Shown here: positions 12,540 to 19,052 of the stretch, in pieces | How positions within the stretch are numbered: position 1 is the first letter of the stretch | Layout of the letters: every line of letters begins with the position of its first letter | From: Verrucomicrobia bacterium UBA6354 | GTDB lineage: Bacteria; Verrucomicrobiota; Kiritimatiellia; RFP12; UBA1067 | Direction: 5' to 3' | Assembly (NCBI GenBank): GCA_002440145.1 | Contig: DJRS01000084.1 | Location: forward strand, 1-21,034 | DNA length: 21,034 nucleotides | Notes under the pieces: generated by a model | Databases searched by the model: none | The model's input: only the letters and a program-made list of their open reading frames with translations | What the model was told of the DNA's origin: nothing | Made by a program: the position numbers and the translations under genes

Positions 12540-13361
12540 ATGCTGACGATATTGAAAGGCTGTGCCTCTGCGCCTCTTGCGATCTCGCTCCCCGCCGGCC
12601 ACGGCGGGCAGGGCGCGACGCTCGCCGTGCACTTCCAGACGGTGACGCGCACGCTCGCCGTCCCGGACGGCGCGACGTCCGTCGCCTTTTCGCTTTCCCG
12701 CGAAGAGACCGCCCCGCTCGCGCTCGGCGTCTGGCCCGTGAAGATCTGTCTTGTCTCCGCCGGCGGTTCGCGCGTCGCGCTCCTGGATGGACAGAAGATC
12801 CGCGTCACAGACTGCCCGGATGAAGTCTCTGCAGGCGGCGGGGGAATCGTCCTTTCGGACGCGGTGGAAAAGTTCGCGGCGGAAGCGAAGACGGCGGCGG
12901 ACGCGGCGGCGAAGTCTGCGGCGGAAGCGAAGGCGTCCGCAGCGGAAGCGGACGCGTCCGCGGGGTCCGCCAAAGCGGGCTTGGGCGAACATCTGAAGGA
13001 TTTCGGCAATCCCCACAAGGTCACGGCGGAACAGGTGTGTGCATTGCCCGCCACGAAGCGGGAGGACGGCTCGTACAGCGTGGACAAGGTGGTTGCGATT
13101 GAGCCGGCCGCGAACTTGTCCGCGGCGCCCGGCATTGGCATTTGCGCCTTTGATGACACAAAAAACCGCGGCGTCGAAATCTTTGACGAGAGCAATGGCA
13201 AATCGTCCCCCCTCGTGCCGGATGGTACGCCGTTTGCGACCATTGGCGCGATCAAGGAAGCGGCTTTCAAATTCCCGGCCTTCTCGGATGAGGATTCGCT
13301 CAAGACGGTTATCGCGAAACTTCAGCAGATGATTTCTCTTCTTCAATGGGTAGGAGGCTGA
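12540..13361 (+). CDS. Tail-fibre or baseplate-type protein
   Basis: The product has 273 residues from ATG 12540. Residues 1-95 look beta-rich (repeated short Val/Ala strands, VARTLAVPDGATSVAFSLS-like). An Ala-rich coiled coil spans about 107-147 (EKFAAEAKTAADAAAKSAAE). It is followed by GEHLKDFGNPHKVTAEQV (149-166). The NPHxVTxxQ element is a signature of phage fibre and collar proteins, where it starts a trimeric shaft. The C-terminal part is predicted globular. It therefore probably begins the host-recognition cassette, encoding a trimeric fibre linked to the virion. Finding it directly after the portal gene is unusual. Confidence 0.7.
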   Translation: MLTILKGCASAPLAISLPAGHGGQGATLAVHFQTVTRTLAVPDGATSVAFSLSREETAPLALGVWPVKICLVSAGGSRVALLDGQKIRVTDCPDEVSAGGGGIVLSDAVEKFAAEAKTAADAAAKSAAEAKASAAEADASAGSAKAGLGEHLKDFGNPHKVTAEQVCALPATKREDGSYSVDKVVAIEPAANLSAAPGIGICAFDDTKNRGVEIFDESNGKSSPLVPDGTPFATIGAIKEAAFKFPAFSDEDSLKTVIAKLQQMISLLQWVGG

Positions 13362-13363
13362 CG

Positions 13364-14758
13364 ATGAAGAACAGCGTCAAAGAGATTTTCCGGCTTGTGC
13401 GCGAGAACAAACTCGCGGTGTTCGTTGCGTGCGTCTGTTCCCTGGTTTTCGCGGGTGCGCTCTTTTCCGCGCTTGCCGTCACGCCACCGCCGCAATCGAT
13501 TGCGCTCGGCATGGAATTCGGGGACATCCCCGCGAACGCGACGACGCTCTCCAATCTCTCGATTGAAGGCGTGCTGAACCCGACCGACATCTTCCCCAGC
13601 GTGCCTCTTGCCGCGGAGCAGATGCGGCAGGGTGTGACCTACGAGAAGAATGGCGTCTGGCAGGACGCGGCGGTCGTGATCGGCGCGAATGCGAAAGGGA
13701 CGGTCGACCCCGGGTATGTGGCGAAGGCGCCTTCGAACACCTGCTTGCGCTCCGTGTCTGTGGCGATCGGCGGCCACGCGGACGCGCAAGTCCCGGACTC
13801 CCCGAAGTCGCAGGCGATCGCCATCGGCTGGTTTGCGCAGGCGAAAGCCTCGAACGCCGTCGCGATCGGCGCGGGCACGCAACACACCAATGAAACGGCG
13901 ATGACAGGCGACGCGACCGTGGCAAACGCGAACGAAGCGGTCGCCGTCGGCTACGGCGCAAAAGCGACAGCGCATCAGTCCGTGCAGGTCGGCAGGGGCG
14001 TGAATGGCACGGCGCGTTCCTTCAAGTTCCAGGACGTCTTCATCGTCAAGGACGGCAAACTCGCCGTGGAAGACCCGCAAATCGACACGAACACGGTCAA
14101 GGAGATCGTGCGCAAAGCCATCGCCGCCGCACTCGACCCGCGCTATGTCGAGGAGTTCGACGACAAAGCGAACGAACGCGTGAATGTAAGGAGCCACGCG
14201 CTCACGACAATATCCTTCACGAACAGCCAGAACCTCGCGGGGGTCGAACTTGAACCGTCCACCACGCGGAATTACGACATATTCTTCCCCGACACGGCCA
14301 CCATGCGCGAGGGGCTGCCCTATGAAATGAAGGTGGCAAATACGAATCTGACGCGCCTGGGCGTTTGGTGGAATCGCCAAATCCTCAAGCTCCCCGCGAT
14401 GGTCAAGGCGCAAGAGCCCGTCAAGGACATGGTGCTGGTCACGGTGGAGGAGTATCCGTCTGTGACCTCGTCCGACTGGACGCCCGCCATCACGAATGTC
14501 GCGTGGGATGTGGTGGAGGGGGGCGGCGAAATGTACATCCAATGCGTCATGGGCAGGAATCTGCAAATGCTCAAGACGCTTGAGCTCAAGTACTTCGTGG
14601 ACGCGAACTCGACCAATACGGTCGCCCTCTCGGAGTTCGATCCGGCCCGCTATGGCCAAGCATCCCCGGTGATGGACGCAATTCCAGCGACAGCCACGGT
14701 TGTCTCGCTCGAAATAACGGACTACTACACGACATTCTACAAGGAGAAGGCAAAATGA
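13364..14758 (+). CDS. Membrane-anchored protein with YadA-like head repeats
   Basis: The protein has 464 residues, starting after AGGAGG and 2 bp past the fibre stop. Residues 18-38 form one hydrophobic helix (signal anchor) after a basic KNSVKEIFRLVRENK. Residues about 101-212 contain the repeating motif of trimeric autotransporter head domains: VVIGANAKG, SVAIGGHADAQ, AIAIGWFAQAK, NAVAIGAGT and EAVAVGYGAKATAHQSVQVG. These coil into a left-handed beta-roll trimer that mediates adhesion. The C-terminal 240 residues are unrecognised, and no autotransporter barrel is visible. It could be a fibre component, or a surface adhesin made by the lysogen. The membrane anchor is odd for a virion part. 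Confidence 0.65.
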   Translation: MKNSVKEIFRLVRENKLAVFVACVCSLVFAGALFSALAVTPPPQSIALGMEFGDIPANATTLSNLSIEGVLNPTDIFPSVPLAAEQMRQGVTYEKNGVWQDAAVVIGANAKGTVDPGYVAKAPSNTCLRSVSVAIGGHADAQVPDSPKSQAIAIGWFAQAKASNAVAIGAGTQHTNETAMTGDATVANANEAVAVGYGAKATAHQSVQVGRGVNGTARSFKFQDVFIVKDGKLAVEDPQIDTNTVKEIVRKAIAAALDPRYVEEFDDKANERVNVRSHALTTISFTNSQNLAGVELEPSTTRNYDIFFPDTATMREGLPYEMKVANTNLTRLGVWWNRQILKLPAMVKAQEPVKDMVLVTVEEYPSVTSSDWTPAITNVAWDVVEGGGEMYIQCVMGRNLQMLKTLELKYFVDANSTNTVALSEFDPARYGQASPVMDAIPATATVVSLEITDYYTTFYKEKAK

Positions 14759-15978
14759 GCGAAGAAGCGGCACTCAAAGACAACGCGGCAATCGTCTTCG
14801 AGGACAACGCGGCAATCGTCTTCGAGGACACCCCCCGGATTCCTGTTGTCGACGCGGACCCGATATTGTGCATATACAAGGACTTTGACGATCCTTCTGC
14901 ATTTGAATTTACCGATGATGAGATACTTGATTTCACAAAACGCGAACAGATGAGTCATCTGTTTTACATGAGTGGAAGCAAGACAAAACCATTAGTCCTT
15001 CCGGACGGCTTCGGGCAGAGCGCGACCGATTTGTCTCGTTGCTTTTACAACTGCAAATGCCAGTCGCTCACCCTTCCGGACGGCTTCGGCCAAAACGCGA
15101 CCGACCTGAATGGTTGTTTTTACAACTGCGAATGCCAGTCGCTCACCCTTCCCGACGGCTTCGGCCAAAACGCGACCGACCTGAATGGTTGCTTTTACAA
15201 CTGCGAATGCCAGTCGCTCACCCTTCCGGACGGCTTCGGGCAGAGCGCGACCGATTTGCATGGTTGCTTTTATTGTGCGGTGAACTTGAAAACGTTGATT
15301 CTTCCCGACGGCTTCGGCCAGAACGCGACCGACCTGTCCTGGTGCTTTTATATGTGTGCGGGGTTGGAAAAACTCGTGCTTCCAAAAGGCTTCGGGCAAA
15401 ACGCCGAAACATTGAAGGAGTGTTTTCTTACCGGCGATTACGGCAAGCTGTCGAACCTTGCGACTCTTATCCTCCCGGAGGGCTTTGGGCAAAAAGCAAC
15501 AGATGTGGAAATGTGTTTCTGTGAATGCATAGCGTTGACCTCACTGCGTCTTCCGGACGGATTCGGGCAAAAGGCAACAAACATGGTTAGCGCATTTGCA
15601 TATATGCAAAAACTTCGCGCGCTCATCCTTCCCGAGGGTTGCGGCAGGCAGGCCTTGTATATCGCCACAATGTTCTATGAGTGCTATGAACTAACCGATT
15701 TGCACCTTCCGGATGGATTTGGGCTTAAGGCTGCTAGAGCCAATGGTGTTTTTGGAAAGTGTATCGCGCTCACGAACATAACAGGAAATCCGAATTTCGG
15801 CGCGTCCTTGGATTTGTCGGATTCCCCGCTTCTCACGGTGGACAGTCTGATGGTCGTCGTCAGCGGACTGCAGACCGTCACGGAGGCGCAGACGCTGACG
15901 CTCGGCGAAGCGAACAAAGCGAAGCTAACGGAAGCCCAAATAAAAATTGCCACGGACAAAGGCTGGACAGTGGCGTAA
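14755..15978 (+). CDS. DUF285/BspA-like repeat protein 1
   Basis: This 407-residue product starts at an ATG overlapping the previous stop. An exact 24-bp tandem duplication (14779-14826) encodes DNAAIVFE twice near the N-terminus. From residue 82 come about ten repeats of roughly 25 residues, for example LPDGFGQNATDL-x-x-CFYNCECQSLT, matching DUF285 repeats of BspA-like surface proteins. The first four units are near-identical 75-bp tandem copies. The C-terminal module (about 338-407, ending in LTLGEANKAKLTEAQIKIA) is one I associate with phage repeat proteins, and it recurs in the next gene. GC content is visibly lower than in the head genes. Host receptor binding is the likely role. Confidence 0.75.
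   Translation: MSEEAALKDNAAIVFEDNAAIVFEDTPRIPVVDADPILCIYKDFDDPSAFEFTDDEILDFTKREQMSHLFYMSGSKTKPLVLPDGFGQSATDLSRCFYNCKCQSLTLPDGFGQNATDLNGCFYNCECQSLTLPDGFGQNATDLNGCFYNCECQSLTLPDGFGQSATDLHGCFYCAVNLKTLILPDGFGQNATDLSWCFYMCAGLEKLVLPKGFGQNAETLKECFLTGDYGKLSNLATLILPEGFGQKATDVEMCFCECIALTSLRLPDGFGQKATNMVSAFAYMQKLRALILPEGCGRQALYIATMFYECYELTDLHLPDGFGLKAARANGVFGKCIALTNITGNPNFGASLDLSDSPLLTVDSLMVVVSGLQTVTEAQTLTLGEANKAKLTEAQIKIATDKGWTVA
14998..15300. repeat. 75-bp tandem repeats in the DUF285-like gene
   Basis: Units start at 14998, 15073, 15148 and 15223, exactly 75 bp (25 codons) apart, with only a few substitutions. Later units are diverged, and spacing shifts to 78 bp at 15301. Near-identity at DNA level implies recent expansion, giving a ready route for gain or loss of repeats. 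Confidence 0.85.
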
Positions 15979-15979
15979 A
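15766..15979 (+). repeat. 214-bp duplicated C-terminal module, copy 1
   Basis: This segment is repeated at 16505-16718 (offset 739 bp). The last 160 bp or so is nearly identical, including the stop codon. It encodes the shared C-terminal module of the two DUF285-like proteins. Recombination between the copies would swap or delete the second protein's variable part. Confidence 0.85.
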
Positions 15980-15988
15980 GGAGGGCTT

Positions 15989-16717
15989 ATGGGCAACGGG
16001 AAAATCATCTTTCGAAACAGAAACATCCAGAAACAATGCCGGAATCTTATAGGCACTGCCAATGGAAAAACAATGGGGGATATACTTGCGTCTTTTGCGG
16101 AAGTTCCGGCACGCATCAAGGTAAAATTCAACTGGAAATTTCGCAGAAGCATTATCAACCCGCTACACTCGATCTATGGGAATCGTGGTCCAACCAGCTT
16201 GATTTTCTCCGAAGGTTTCGGGATGGCAGCGGAAACATTGCGCAGGATTAGCGTACGGTTTGCAGGGACGTCTCTATCATTGCCGGCGGGCTTCGGGCAA
16301 AATGCAATAGACATGAGCAACTGCTTTCAGCACAATAAAAACACAACGAAACTTAGGGTCCTTAGCCTCCCCGAGGGGTGCGGGCGGAAAGCGAAGACGC
16401 TGAGACAATGTTTCGCGAACTGCGCAAATCTAACCAACCTTGCGTTATCGGACGGCTTCGGTGCAGCTTCAACCGACAACACAGGCGCGTTCGACGGGTG
16501 TGCCGCGCTCACGAACATAACAGGCAACCCGCAGTTCAAGACTTCGGTCGGTTTGTCGGATTCCCCGCTTCTCACGGTGGACAGTCTGAGGATCGTCATC
16601 AACGGACTGCAGACCGTCACGGAGGCGCAGACGCTGACGCTCGGCGAAGCGAACAAAGCGAAACTCACGGAGGACCAAATAAAAATTGCCACGGACAAAG
16701 GCTGGACAGTGGCGTAA
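15989..16717 (+). CDS. DUF285-like repeat protein 2
   Basis: The product has 242 residues. The ATG at 15989 follows AAAGGAGG. The N-terminal 60 residues are basic (FRNRNIQKQCRN, FNWKFRRSIINPL) and unlike those of protein 1. Four or five divergent repeats follow, for example LPAGFGQNAIDMSNCFQHN and LPEGCGRKAKTLRQCFANC. The C-terminal 70 residues are almost the same as in protein 1. It is probably a second receptor-binding or chaperone-like partner that arose by partial duplication. Its lower GC content matches protein 1. Confidence 0.7.
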   Translation: MGNGKIIFRNRNIQKQCRNLIGTANGKTMGDILASFAEVPARIKVKFNWKFRRSIINPLHSIYGNRGPTSLIFSEGFGMAAETLRRISVRFAGTSLSLPAGFGQNAIDMSNCFQHNKNTTKLRVLSLPEGCGRKAKTLRQCFANCANLTNLALSDGFGAASTDNTGAFDGCAALTNITGNPQFKTSVGLSDSPLLTVDSLRIVINGLQTVTEAQTLTLGEANKAKLTEDQIKIATDKGWTVA

Positions 16718-16718
16718 A
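16505..16718 (+). repeat. 214-bp duplicated C-terminal module, copy 2
   Basis: Partner of 15766-15979, in the same orientation and at the same place relative to the stop codon. The first 50 bp or so is more diverged than the rest. Confidence 0.85.
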
Positions 16719-16753
16719 CAGTGCGGAGAAAATCGCAAGAAAGGACAAATCCA

Positions 16754-17023
16754 ATGACAACGTCAACTACACCAAACGGAATCCAGACCCTTGTCCCCGC
16801 CGAAGGCTGTCGCCTCACGAATGGCGACAGCGTCGCCGAAGGCGTGGTATATCTCGGCAAACTTGATGGACGCGGGAACTGGCGGGAAATCACGGAAGCC
16901 GAAGCCGCCGCGATTATCGCCGCGAAAGAGAAGGCTGCAGAAGAAGAACTGTCCGGGTACGGGAAGGAAGCCGCGCCAGATGCGCCGGCTGCCGAAGCCG
17001 AAACGCCCAAGGGAGGCGAGTGA
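16754..17023 (+). CDS. Small protein following the fibre genes
   Basis: The product has 89 residues from ATG 16754, with AGAAAGGA upstream. The middle part (EGVVYLGKLDGRGNWREITEAEAAAI) has the look of the small W-containing proteins often found next to phage fibre genes. The C-terminus is an Ala/Glu/Pro tail. No domain can be named. It may be a fibre-assembly helper. Confidence 0.55.
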   Translation: MTTSTTPNGIQTLVPAEGCRLTNGDSVAEGVVYLGKLDGRGNWREITEAEAAAIIAAKEKAAEEELSGYGKEAAPDAPAAEAETPKGGE

Positions 17024-17024
17024 C

Positions 17025-17453
17025 ATGTGCGACCACGACGCGTATGTTGTGCTGCGCAAGCGCGTGACCGACCTCGAGATTTCGGCCGCGCGGTTCGAAG
17101 AGCAGGTCAAGACGCTATTCGTCGCCTGCGCGGACCTCAAGTCCGCCGCGCAGATTTTGCGCACGTTGATAATCGCGATCGTGGTTATCGCCATGCTGGC
17201 AATCCTCGCGCTCATCTACGGCGCAGTCGGATCGCGCGGCTTCAACGCCGTCACGACCGCCGCCAAAACCGTTTCCGCCACCGTGACGCCGGCGGGTTCT
17301 GCGCTCGCCGCGCCCGCGGCGCCCGTCTCCCTCGCGGCAATGGTAGGGGCCGCAGTCCCTTGCGGCCCGCCAAACGATAACGGTAGGGGCCGCAGTCCCT
17401 TGCGGCCCGCCAAACAAGATCTCAAACCAACAGAAAGGACCCCGCAACCATGA
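17025..17453 (+). CDS. Coiled-coil membrane protein, holin-like
   Basis: The product is 142 residues; ATG 17025 follows GGGAGG. Residues 1-45 form a charged helix with heptad character (VLRKRVTDLEISAARFEEQV). One membrane helix follows (about 46-69, LRTLIIAIVVIAMLAILALI), then an Ala/Pro-rich tail. The tail is partly encoded by two copies of a palindromic repeat (17342-17415). This topology occurs in haemolysin-XhlA-type phage membrane proteins and some holins. The position before other small envelope proteins suggests a lysis module. No endolysin is visible, so the lysis role is an inference. Confidence 0.5.
   Translation: MCDHDAYVVLRKRVTDLEISAARFEEQVKTLFVACADLKSAAQILRTLIIAIVVIAMLAILALIYGAVGSRGFNAVTTAAKTVSATVTPAGSALAAPAAPVSLAAMVGAAVPCGPPNDNGRGRSPLRPAKQDLKPTERTPQP
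17342..17415. repeat. Two copies of a REP-like palindrome within a gene
   Basis: Two 34-bp copies (17342-17375 and 17382-17415) begin GGTAGGGGCCGCA. Each has a perfect 8-bp stem GGGCCGCA/TGCGGCCC around GTCCCT. The 40-bp spacing shifts the reading frame, so the two copies encode different peptides (VPCGPPND and GRSPLRPAK). The first 13 bases recur at 21022-21034, cut off by the window end. This looks like a dispersed host repeat that has invaded the phage gene. Confidence 0.75.
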
Positions 17454-17824
17454 AAATCAACTACATCAAAATCGCACTCAAGTATGTCTTCGGCGGCAAG
17501 GAAGCCGTCCTCGACTACATCATCGACCTCGCCAACAACGCCGTCGCCGCGCTCTCCGACGCGAACAAGGACAAGGTAAAAGCCGTCCTCGCCTTCGCCG
17601 AGAAGCTCCTCGCGCTCATGGACAAGCTCGTCGTGTTCTGCCCGAAGAAATGGCGCAAGGCCTGGCTCGAGACGTCCGTCGCGCTCGCCGCCGTCGTGAA
17701 CGCCGCCGAAGACCTCGAGGTCACGAAAGACGAACTCACGGGTGTTAGCGCCAATTTCCGCCTCGCCTACGCCGCCTGGCGCGTCGACGATTCCGCGTCC
17801 GTCGCGTCGGAGGCCGCCCAATGA
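17450..17824 (+). CDS. Hypothetical helical protein, possible lysis module
   Basis: The product is 124 residues. The ATG at 17450 overlaps the previous gene by 4 bp and has AGAAAGGA upstream. It is predicted almost entirely helical: DYIIDLANNAVAALSD and KVKAVLAFAEKLLALMDKLV, with a short WRKAWLETSVALAAVVNAAE stretch. The amphipathic segments could associate with the membrane. No family is recognised. The stop overlaps the ATG of the lipoprotein gene. Confidence 0.6.
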   Translation: MKINYIKIALKYVFGGKEAVLDYIIDLANNAVAALSDANKDKVKAVLAFAEKLLALMDKLVVFCPKKWRKAWLETSVALAAVVNAAEDLEVTKDELTGVSANFRLAYAAWRVDDSASVASEAAQ

Positions 17825-18249
17825 CACGCGCCGCCTTCGGCTTCCTCGCGCTCATCGGGCTTCTCGCGTTCCTCGCGCTCGGCTCCCTCCTCTTCGGCGG
17901 ATGCTCCAGCATCCCGACGGGGGTGCGCGTCGTCGCCTCCTCGGCGACCGCGACGAGCCTCGGCAACATCAACTGGGACACCTACACCATCCCCGTCTTC
18001 TCGGTCTACACGGGCCCCAAGACGACGATCTGGGTCAACCGCGACTACCTCGCGCTCTCCAGGGTTTCGGCGGGCGGATGCGTCACGAACGACACCTCCG
18101 CCCTCGGCGTCTATCAGACGCGGGAGCAGAAGCAGACGCGCGTCGAGCTCGAGTTCGCGCCGCAGGGTTCTGCTCTCGCCGCGCCCGCGGCGTCCCAGGA
18201 GCCTGCGCCCGACGCCCCGCCGGCGGCGCCCGCCTCTGACGCCCCGTGA
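17821..18249 (+). CDS. Lipoprotein
   Basis: The product has 142 residues; its ATG overlaps the preceding stop. Residues 1-27 form a lipoprotein signal peptide with a long hydrophobic core and the lipobox LFGG-C, so Cys28 would be lipidated. The mature part has a beta-like region (NWDTYTIPVFSVYTGPKTTI) and a final Ala/Pro tail whose GSALAAPAA echoes the tail of the 17025 product. Next to a coiled-coil membrane protein, it could form an outer-membrane spannin-type partner, which would imply a Gram-negative envelope. This is suggestive only. Lysogenic conversion is another possibility. Confidence 0.6.
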   Translation: MTRAAFGFLALIGLLAFLALGSLLFGGCSSIPTGVRVVASSATATSLGNINWDTYTIPVFSVYTGPKTTIWVNRDYLALSRVSAGGCVTNDTSALGVYQTREQKQTRVELEFAPQGSALAAPAASQEPAPDAPPAAPASDAP

Positions 18250-18686
18250 GCGCGCACTGCCCGCAGGACGGCGGCTTCGTCGGCGCGGCGGGGTGCACCC
18301 ACCCCCGCCACGCCCATTCCCCGCTCGTCAAGAAAATACTGGCCGCCAAGTCGCCGAAGAAAATGCTTCCGGAAGAGGTAGACGCCGCCCTCGGTGAAGG
18401 TTTCTATGTTAAATGCGGATCTCATCGTGTCGGCTTCGGGAAGCGCCTCCTCGACCACATCAACGCACACCACCCGAATGATGCAAAAGAACGGAAGACC
18501 TTCCTCCAATTCGCCGTCGCGACGGTCAGGGACCCCGATGCCGTCGAGCGCAACCATCGCACGGTCCCGGGCCGCACCGCCTACGCAAAAGCCTTCACGG
18601 ACTTCGGGCTGCTCGTTATCGCCGACAAGCACCGGAACATCAATGATGTTTTCACATTCGTTCCGAAGCGGAAGATGAAAAAATGA
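18246..18686 (+). CDS. Putative phage nuclease-domain protein (PBECR-like)
   Basis: The product is 146 residues, with a GTG start overlapping the previous stop. After a Cys/His-containing N-terminus (residues 5-24), residues about 50-142 form one domain. KRLLDHINAHHPNDAKERKTF is followed by VRDPDAVERNH, a basic RTVPGRTAYAKAF and a final VIADKHRNINDVFTFVPKRK. The layout recalls the PBECR/Barnase-EndoU-like domains often fused to, or placed beside, phage head-morphogenesis proteins: an N-terminal His-rich helix, a DPD turn, then beta strands with Arg and Asn. The position just before scaffold and capsid fits that. The family call is tentative, and catalysis is not proven. Confidence 0.45.
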   Translation: MSAHCPQDGGFVGAAGCTHPRHAHSPLVKKILAAKSPKKMLPEEVDAALGEGFYVKCGSHRVGFGKRLLDHINAHHPNDAKERKTFLQFAVATVRDPDAVERNHRTVPGRTAYAKAFTDFGLLVIADKHRNINDVFTFVPKRKMKK

Positions 18687-18797
18687 AAGGCCAGGCGCAG
18701 AGCCGGATGCGCCCTCCAGGTTGCGGACTACTGGCTTCTCGGACCGATTCGTCCCTAACTGGCGTTATTGTACCATATCCCGGCGTCCGCCGTCAAG
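18681..18797 (-). ncRNA. 117-bp repeat copy B with promoter and conserved hairpin
   Basis: This is the direct repeat of 12357-12473. The - strand promoter is -35 TTGACG (18791-18796), an 18-bp spacer and -10 TACAAT (18767-18772). Downstream lies the hairpin GGCGCA/TGCGCC (18694-18713), a fully paired 6-bp stem with an 8-nt loop. The transcript would then run through TTTCATTTTTTC, a possible weak terminator tail at about 18673-18685. It begins at the stop of the nuclease-like gene and would be antisense to that gene's last codons. Confidence 0.5.
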
Positions 18798-18820
18798 GGC
18801 GTCTGGCACGAAAAGTGTAC

Positions 18821-18855
18821 CCTGTCGTGAGACACCCGGGACAGGCCGTCCCGGG
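18821..18855 (+). promoter_or_regulatory. Strong hairpin with an alternative pairing
   Basis: CCCGGGAC and GTCCCGGG form a perfect 8-bp stem with loop AGGCC (18835-18855). Upstream CCTGTC (18821-18826) can instead pair with GACAGG (18840-18845), which would break that stem. Two mutually exclusive structures in the leader of the scaffold/capsid operon resemble an attenuator. No T-run follows. Confidence 0.4.
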
Positions 18856-18941
18856 GAGTGGCGAACGAAAGCGAAAAAGGAGAAGGACCGGTTGAGGAAG
18901 CGGCGGAAAAGGAAGCCCAATGCCCGCCCGCCCCGGTTCCC

Positions 18942-18960
18942 GTTTGACCGGAAAACCATA
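18942..18960 (+). promoter_or_regulatory. GTTTGACC motif, copy 4
   Basis: GTTTGACCGGAAAACCATA lies in the 366-bp gap before the scaffold gene. Here the distance to the next start is 92 bp, longer than in copies 1-3. The rest of that gap (18856-18941 and 18961-19052) shows no gene I can support. Confidence 0.5.
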
Positions 18961-19052
18961 TATGCGGGATGCGCCGATTCCCGGGCCGGACGGCCGAACA
19001 TGGGCGAAACCCCACACGCCGGGCAGGCGCGAAACTGAAACGGAAACTACGC

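Noticed and set aside
13343..14773. Long - strand open frame (476 residues)
   Set aside because: It mirrors the YadA-like gene codon by codon and has His/Arg-rich nonsense composition.
14998..16718. Diversity-generating retroelement with a variable repeat in the DUF285-like genes
   Set aside because: No reverse transcriptase is in the window, and the differences between copies are not confined to adenine positions.
18683..19038. Overlapping small + and - strand frames in the gap before the scaffold gene
   Set aside because: They are all short and Arg/Gly-rich, and they cross the repeat and hairpins. None has a ribosome-binding site or coupling.
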